Under the pieces are notes generated by a model that ran no database searches, was not told where the DNA came from, and worked only from the letters and a program-made list of their open reading frames with translations. A stretch of 9,866 nt of DNA, taken from NCBI GenBank assembly GCA_947449125.1, contig CANFQR010000028.1, forward strand, positions 1 to 9,866, written 5' to 3'. The DNA comes from Bacteroidota bacterium (GTDB lineage Bacteria > Bacteroidota > Bacteroidia > B-17B0 > Aurantibacillaceae). Position 1 is the stretch's first letter, and every line of letters begins with the position of its first letter. Positions 6,355-9,866 of this stretch are shown here, in pieces. The position numbers and the translations under genes are program-made.

Positions 6355-7242
6355 TCAAAAGTCTCTTGTCCAGTCAGATGGAATTAAATCACTGGTATTT
6401 ATTGTTTTTAATACAAACCAATTTTTAGGGGCAATAACAATTTTATTAGGATTTATGTTTAACCAGGCTCCCCACCAGCTAAAGCTGCTATTAGCTATAA
6501 TATTATGCTTACATAGTTGCATTAATGTCAGTTCTTCATGAGCGGAAATATTTAAACTTAAACCATCAACAAAAAATTTAGATTTTAAAAATTCAAACTG
6601 ATTATAACACCAATTAATATCGTCGCTAAAAATAAAAAAAGTTGGATTTTCGACCTTAGACTTTATGATATCAATTGCCTCTTTATAATAATCTAATTTT
6701 AAATTTCCATGAAAATTTATAGCTGAATTTAAACTTATAAAATCTCCACGCCTAACATGTAAGGAAACAGAATTAGAACCTTTTATTTGCTGTTCAATCT
6801 TAAAAGTTTGTTCAGAAATGTTTTTAAGCAAAGAAAATTCAGAAATAAGATTATGTTTTATGTTCAGAAAATATTTTTCGCTCTGCCAATAGCCATTTAA
6901 ATATGTTGTGGGAGGCATATCAAAAAACACATTATGAAAATTAAAATGATGCTCATTAAAAATAATTTTCTTGAAAAATTTAGGAAATGTTTTTTTAATC
7001 CTTAAAATCAATTTATTCTCATTAAAATTAAAATTGTCTAGTATATGCTGACTCGCAAAATCAGCATTAATATTAAATTTCCACAATTCAAAGTCCCGCT
7101 TAGTGTAGGACCCATTTGAATCTTTGTTTAAATGGGAGATATCAAGATATAACTTTGTATTATGAAGAGACGCGAGCGCTGAACCAGCCGCATACTGAAA
7201 CATTTGATTACCTAAACCACCTATTAATTTTACAACTATCAT
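6355..7242 (-). CDS. Glycosyltransferase family 11, alpha-1,2-fucosyltransferase-like
   Basis: A 295-residue GT11 protein, of normal length for bacterial alpha-1,2-fucosyltransferases. KLIGGLGNQMFQYAAG (5-20) is the family's N-terminal signature. GYWQSEKYF (117-125) follows, then SLHVRRGDFIS (160-170), whose HVRRGD (162-167) is the GDP-fucose-binding motif shared with GT10/GT23-type fucosyltransferases. FFIFSDDINWC (202-212), HEELTLMQLCKHNIIANSSF (235-254) and SWWGAWL (255-261) complete the conserved C-terminal block. The expected reaction is transfer of L-fucose from GDP-L-fucose to the 2-OH of a galactose (or similar) residue, in the cytoplasm. Some family members transfer other 6-deoxyhexoses, so fucose is inferred. 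The ATG overlaps the upstream GT2 stop (ATGA, 7239-7242). GDP-fucose synthesis genes (gmd, fcl or fkp type) are not in the window. This is the strongest substrate clue in the locus. Confidence 0.94.
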   Translation of the reverse strand: MIVVKLIGGLGNQMFQYAAGSALASLHNTKLYLDISHLNKDSNGSYTKRDFELWKFNINADFASQHILDNFNFNENKLILRIKKTFPKFFKKIIFNEHHFNFHNVFFDMPPTTYLNGYWQSEKYFLNIKHNLISEFSLLKNISEQTFKIEQQIKGSNSVSLHVRRGDFISLNSAINFHGNLKLDYYKEAIDIIKSKVENPTFFIFSDDINWCYNQFEFLKSKFFVDGLSLNISAHEELTLMQLCKHNIIANSSFSWWGAWLNINPNKIVIAPKNWFVLKTINTSDLIPSDWTRDF

Positions 7243-8180
7243 TTAAATTGCTCTAATTTAAATATATAATTATTGTATCTGCTTGTAAAAAACTTCTTTT
7301 TCCATTTTTTCCAAAACCGATTTTTTAAACTATTTTTTATTACTTTTTTGTAGAAATCTGCCTTTAAAATTGCCTCAGGTACAATTTCGCATAAATTACT
7401 ATATGACATAATATTATGAGAATAAAATAAATCATCAAAAAAATCTTCGTAAGATTTAGAATTATTTATGTTATTACCCAATTTATTAAATACCAACACG
7501 TGCTCACGTATTTGTATAATTTTGTCGTGTAATACCTCCCCGGTTATTTGCCCATCAATATCATGTGATGTGCATATAAGGGGTTCAGATAAATAAGAAA
7601 AACTACCTTGGTTTAAATATCTAATATAAAAATCAACATCAACCAGCCATTTTAGTTGTTTATCAAATTGCTGATTTAAATTGAGAAAAATAGTGGCAGA
7701 TGGAGCACCAATCATATTTTTAAAAAATAAAAATGCTGGATTTCTTCTCATTATGTTTAATTGATTGAAATTTGGTTGATGTATACGATGAGTGTTTGAT
7801 TTAGTATACCACACATCTGTCTGACAAAATAAAAATTGTGTTTTATCCACTTCTAATTTCTCAACCATTAAACGCAAACTATTGGTTTGAGTAAAAAAAT
7901 CGTCATGATGCATTAATTTAATATATTTACCTTTTGCCAATCTTAATGCCGAATTCCAATTTTCTGGAGAACCAAGTGCCGGATTGTTTCGTTTATAGAA
8001 ATAAGCTTTATTTTTTAAACTATCATTAAAAAAAACTTCAACTGAATCATCCGGAGAATCATCGGTAATTATCAATTCATAATCTTCGAAATCCTGTTTT
8101 AAAACAGACTCAATGCATTTCTTTAAATAAGTAATTTGCTTATAGGTAGGAATACATATTGACACCAGCGGCTTCTTCAT
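7239..8180 (-). CDS. Glycosyltransferase family 2 (GT-A), HHDD motif
   Basis: A 313-residue GT2-type transferase. PLVSICIPTYKQITYLKKCI (4-23) is the first Rossmann strand and helix, ELIITDDSPDDS (35-46) the second nucleotide-contact loop, and GSPENWNSALRLAKGKYIK (70-88) with LMHHDDFF (89-96) the donor region; HHDD at 91-94 supplies the DXD-equivalent acids. IGAPSATIFLN (157-167) and WLVDVDFYIRYL (178-189) are the acceptor side, with Asp181/Asp183 as catalytic-base candidates. The NNPALGSPENWN pattern is common in Bacteroidota GT2 enzymes of O-antigen-type loci. The C-terminus is basic (KKWKKKFF region). The sugar is unknown. Start and stop are both coupled: its ATG overlaps the upstream stop as ATGA at 8177-8180 and its own stop overlaps the fucosyltransferase ATG at 7239-7242, so its acceptor product may well be the fucosyltransferase substrate (inference from order only). 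Confidence 0.91.
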   Translation of the reverse strand: MKKPLVSICIPTYKQITYLKKCIESVLKQDFEDYELIITDDSPDDSVEVFFNDSLKNKAYFYKRNNPALGSPENWNSALRLAKGKYIKLMHHDDFFTQTNSLRLMVEKLEVDKTQFLFCQTDVWYTKSNTHRIHQPNFNQLNIMRRNPAFLFFKNMIGAPSATIFLNLNQQFDKQLKWLVDVDFYIRYLNQGSFSYLSEPLICTSHDIDGQITGEVLHDKIIQIREHVLVFNKLGNNINNSKSYEDFFDDLFYSHNIMSYSNLCEIVPEAILKADFYKKVIKNSLKNRFWKKWKKKFFTSRYNNYIFKLEQFK

Positions 8181-8959
8181 TTTACACTGTAAACAGATGT
8201 ACTTGATTTTATTGAATTTTTATAAAACAATTCTTCTTCAGATAAATTACTTGAATCTAAATACCAGGTTAAATGGTGTGACGATAAATTTCCTGCAACC
8301 CTAATAGCATCGCACTCTTCGGCATTGCCAAAAGCGAATGGTTTATAAAGCGCTAATGTTGTATCTACAGGCGCATCATAAACATCATGGCTCAATAATT
8401 TAGCCCAATAAATTTTTTCATTGTTTATGGCAAATTGTTTATACTCGTAAAAATCAGGTAAATCATCAATTTTTAAGGCTACACCGGCTTTCTCTTTCCA
8501 AGAATGTTTAATCAACTCTTGATAAAGAATATAAACAAAATTATTTGGACATTGATTATTCAATACTATATCAGGATCGGAATAAACATAGTAACTATTT
8601 TTAAATTTATTAAACACTTCTGTCTCCCATAAAGCTCTGTATCCAATATTTTTACCCAAAAAAATAACTTTAACCGATACAGACTTATAATATTCCAAGA
8701 GTGGTAAATATGAACTATCGTTATCAAGTACATATATATTTTTATATCCAAAAGATTGCAATTGATCTATCATTTTTTTCAAAAATGTATACCTGTTTCT
8801 GTTATTTATAATAATTGGAATTTCGAAACAATTGTCAGGTGTAATTATTTGATGGTTTAAAAATAAGCGTTTCAAAATTCGGCTAATTTTTAAAAAAAAC
8901 TTTATTAATTGCTTTTTTAAAACAAATAAAAACTCTTTAATAAAATTAGTTGTAGCCAT
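8177..8959 (-). CDS. GT-A-fold glycosyltransferase-like protein of unassigned family
   Basis: A 260-residue protein with a GT-A pattern but without the usual GT2 opening. Residues 1-36 form a basic, hydrophobic amphipathic stretch (FIKEFLFVLKKQLIKFFLKI) that could lie on the membrane. The nucleotide-binding part starts at IPIIINNRNRYTFLKKMI (47-64), followed by NIYVLDNDSSYLPLLEYY (74-91) and FLGKNIGYRALW (100-111). YYVYSDPDIVL (123-133) contains SDPD, a DXD equivalent. DAPVDTTLALYKP (195-207) and RVAGNLSSHHLTWYLD (220-235) are probable acceptor-side motifs with conserved-looking His and Trp. I recall similar proteins in Bacteroidota glycan loci annotated only as glycosyltransferase; no sugar is assigned. 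Its ATG overlaps the upstream stop as TAATG (8957-8961), and its stop overlaps the next ATG as ATGA. It could be classed as GT2 by a sensitive profile search. Confidence 0.78.
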   Translation of the reverse strand: MATTNFIKEFLFVLKKQLIKFFLKISRILKRLFLNHQIITPDNCFEIPIIINNRNRYTFLKKMIDQLQSFGYKNIYVLDNDSSYLPLLEYYKSVSVKVIFLGKNIGYRALWETEVFNKFKNSYYVYSDPDIVLNNQCPNNFVYILYQELIKHSWKEKAGVALKIDDLPDFYEYKQFAINNEKIYWAKLLSHDVYDAPVDTTLALYKPFAFGNAEECDAIRVAGNLSSHHLTWYLDSSNLSEEELFYKNSIKSSTSVYSVK

Positions 8960-9729
8960 TAAAATTTTTGTTTGCCTCTTATTCTTTGAATAAAATTAAT
9001 GATTGTTGAATAATTACTTCTTGACAAGGCATTGTATTTTTTTAAACTTTCAAGTATGGTGTCAGATAAATTAAGACGTAAAGCCTTTTCTCTTTCTGCT
9101 GATTGAATATCTCTATGAGCATGGTTACTGCTTATTCCATAACCATCAAATACGGTTATAATACAGTTTAATTTTTCACATGTAACTTGTGGTTTTAAAA
9201 GGCATCTAATGAAAAATTCATAATCTCCGGCAATCTTAAAATCGCTATTATAAGAGCCATATTTTTTAAATAAATCAGCATTAATAAATACACAAGGATG
9301 CCAAAATGTACTATTTAAAATAAAATCCAAATTAATATTATCAGGCGCAATATGCTCTGTTCTATTACCATTTAAATCAACTATTAAATTACCGTAGTAA
9401 AAAGATTTGTTTTGAAGTAAAGGTAAAATTCCTGAGAGCGTGTTTTTATCAAATAAAATATCCCCACTATTTAAAAACAATAAAAAATTTCCACTTGCTT
9501 TTTCGATTCCTTTATTTTGAGCGTCATAAATTCCCGCATCTTTTTCAGAAACAGAATATGTTATATTATCTGTGTATTTTTTAATTAACTCTATACTTCC
9601 ATCATTAGATCCCCCATCTATTATAATAAACTCAAAATCTTTACCCGTCTGTGATAAGACAGATAAGATTGTTTTTTCAAGGCCAATCTTGTTATTTAAA
9701 TTAATTGTTATAATAGAAATTTTGGGCAT
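8959..9729 (-). CDS. Glycosyltransferase family 2 (GT-A), NSGD motif
   Basis: A 256-residue GT2 protein of a well-recognised compact subgroup. MPKISIITINLNNKIGLEKT (1-20) opens the fold, FIIIDGGSNDGS (34-45) is the second nucleotide loop, and SEKDAGIYDAQNKGI (61-75) is the subgroup hallmark. FLLFLNSGDILFD (82-94) has NSGD (87-90) instead of a canonical DXD, normal for this subgroup and not a sign of inactivation. FWHPCVFI (142-149) and FKIAGDYEFFIRCL (164-177) make the acceptor side, with Asp169 and Glu171 as catalytic acids. Substrate unknown. The ATG lies 6 nt after the stop of the partial gene upstream, and its TAA overlaps the next ATG by one base. The gene is intact and of normal length. 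Confidence 0.92.
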   Translation of the reverse strand: MPKISIITINLNNKIGLEKTILSVLSQTGKDFEFIIIDGGSNDGSIELIKKYTDNITYSVSEKDAGIYDAQNKGIEKASGNFLLFLNSGDILFDKNTLSGILPLLQNKSFYYGNLIVDLNGNRTEHIAPDNINLDFILNSTFWHPCVFINADLFKKYGSYNSDFKIAGDYEFFIRCLLKPQVTCEKLNCIITVFDGYGISSNHAHRDIQSAEREKALRLNLSDTILESLKKYNALSRSNYSTIINFIQRIRGKQKF

Positions 9730-9735
9730 TGATTT

Positions 9736-9866
9736 TTATTTAAATTTTTCAAGATTAAAATAATAATGATGTTTTATTCGATTACGTAAATTTTTACCTA
9801 ATATATTTTTTCTACTAGATCGAATATTTTCTGAGTATAATTTTTTTAATGTAGAAAAACTCAATG
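9736..9866 (-). CDS. C-terminal end of an unrecognised gene (42 codons, cut by window edge)
   Basis: On the reverse strand one frame is open from the window edge (9864 downward) to a TAA at 9736-9738, giving 42 residues that begin LSFSTLKKLYSEN and end YYFNLEKFK. The two other minus frames are closed by stops within this stretch. The segment is Lys/Arg/Asn-rich and lacks any motif I recognise. The stop lies 6 nt before the ATG of the GT2 that follows, the same tight spacing as the rest of block A, which supports it being a real gene in the operon, probably another transferase or processing enzyme. Function cannot be assigned from the tail. Confidence 0.6.
   Translation of the reverse strand, partial: LSFSTLKKLYSENIRSSRKNILGKNLRNRIKHHYYFNLEKFK

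Noticed and set aside
8566..8751. Second open frame of 61 codons on the minus strand
   Set aside because: Out-of-frame shadow inside the unassigned GT-A gene; no start context or motif.
9458..9475. NSGD instead of DXD in a GT2, suggesting an inactive enzyme
   Set aside because: This variant is normal in the subgroup marked by DAGIYDAQNKGI, and the rest of the catalytic core is intact.
9572..9763. Open frame of 63 codons on the plus strand
   Set aside because: Antisense to the start of the NSGD GT2 gene and the tail of the preceding one; no coding signature.

Overview
The window looks like part of a surface-polysaccharide or glycan assembly locus from a low-GC member of the Bacteroidota (Flavobacteriia/Bacteroidia-like). 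The basis is very AT-rich DNA, starts without Shine-Dalgarno sequences behind A-rich leaders, and protein families typical of that phylum: FemAB-like GNAT proteins with a DFEGS/DFGGGS signature, a SHDIDH-type polysaccharide deacetylase and a GT11 fucosyltransferase. The genus cannot be named from the sequence.

Layout. Minus-strand block A (window right edge down to 5283) reads, in transcription order: the 3' end of an unrecognised gene (42 codons), a GT2 with an NSGD motif, a GT-A-like transferase of unassigned family, a GT2 with HHDD, a GT11 alpha-1,2-fucosyltransferase-like enzyme, and a GT2 with DADD. Most junctions are translationally coupled (one TAATG, two ATGA). A single plus-strand gene, a GT4 (4158-5309), sits in the middle; its 3' end overlaps the end of block A by 27 bp. 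A 211-bp, about 12% GC divergent intergenic region (3947-4157) follows. Minus-strand block B (3946 down to the left edge) then reads: GT2 with NTDD, GT4 with E-x7-E, two tandem FemAB-like GNAT proteins (the first starting at GTG), and the 5' end of a polysaccharide deacetylase-like gene cut by the window edge.

How the genes may work together. Eight putative glycosyltransferases (two GT4, four GT2, one unassigned GT-A, one GT11) would add sugars one after another to an acceptor on the cytoplasmic side. The fucosyltransferase suggests a fucosylated branch or cap. The deacetylase plus two acyl/aminoacyl-transferase-like proteins in block B would modify amino sugars or the finished chain. No initiating phosphoglycosyltransferase, flippase, polymerase or nucleotide-sugar gene lies in the window, so capsule, O-antigen/LOS and protein O-glycan remain equally possible.

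No RNA gene, CRISPR array, insertion sequence, transposase or clear rho-independent terminator was seen. I found no convincing undescribed system. The points most worth a second look are the inverted GT4 with its convergent overlap, the deacetylase plus twin GNAT module, and the unassigned GT-A protein.
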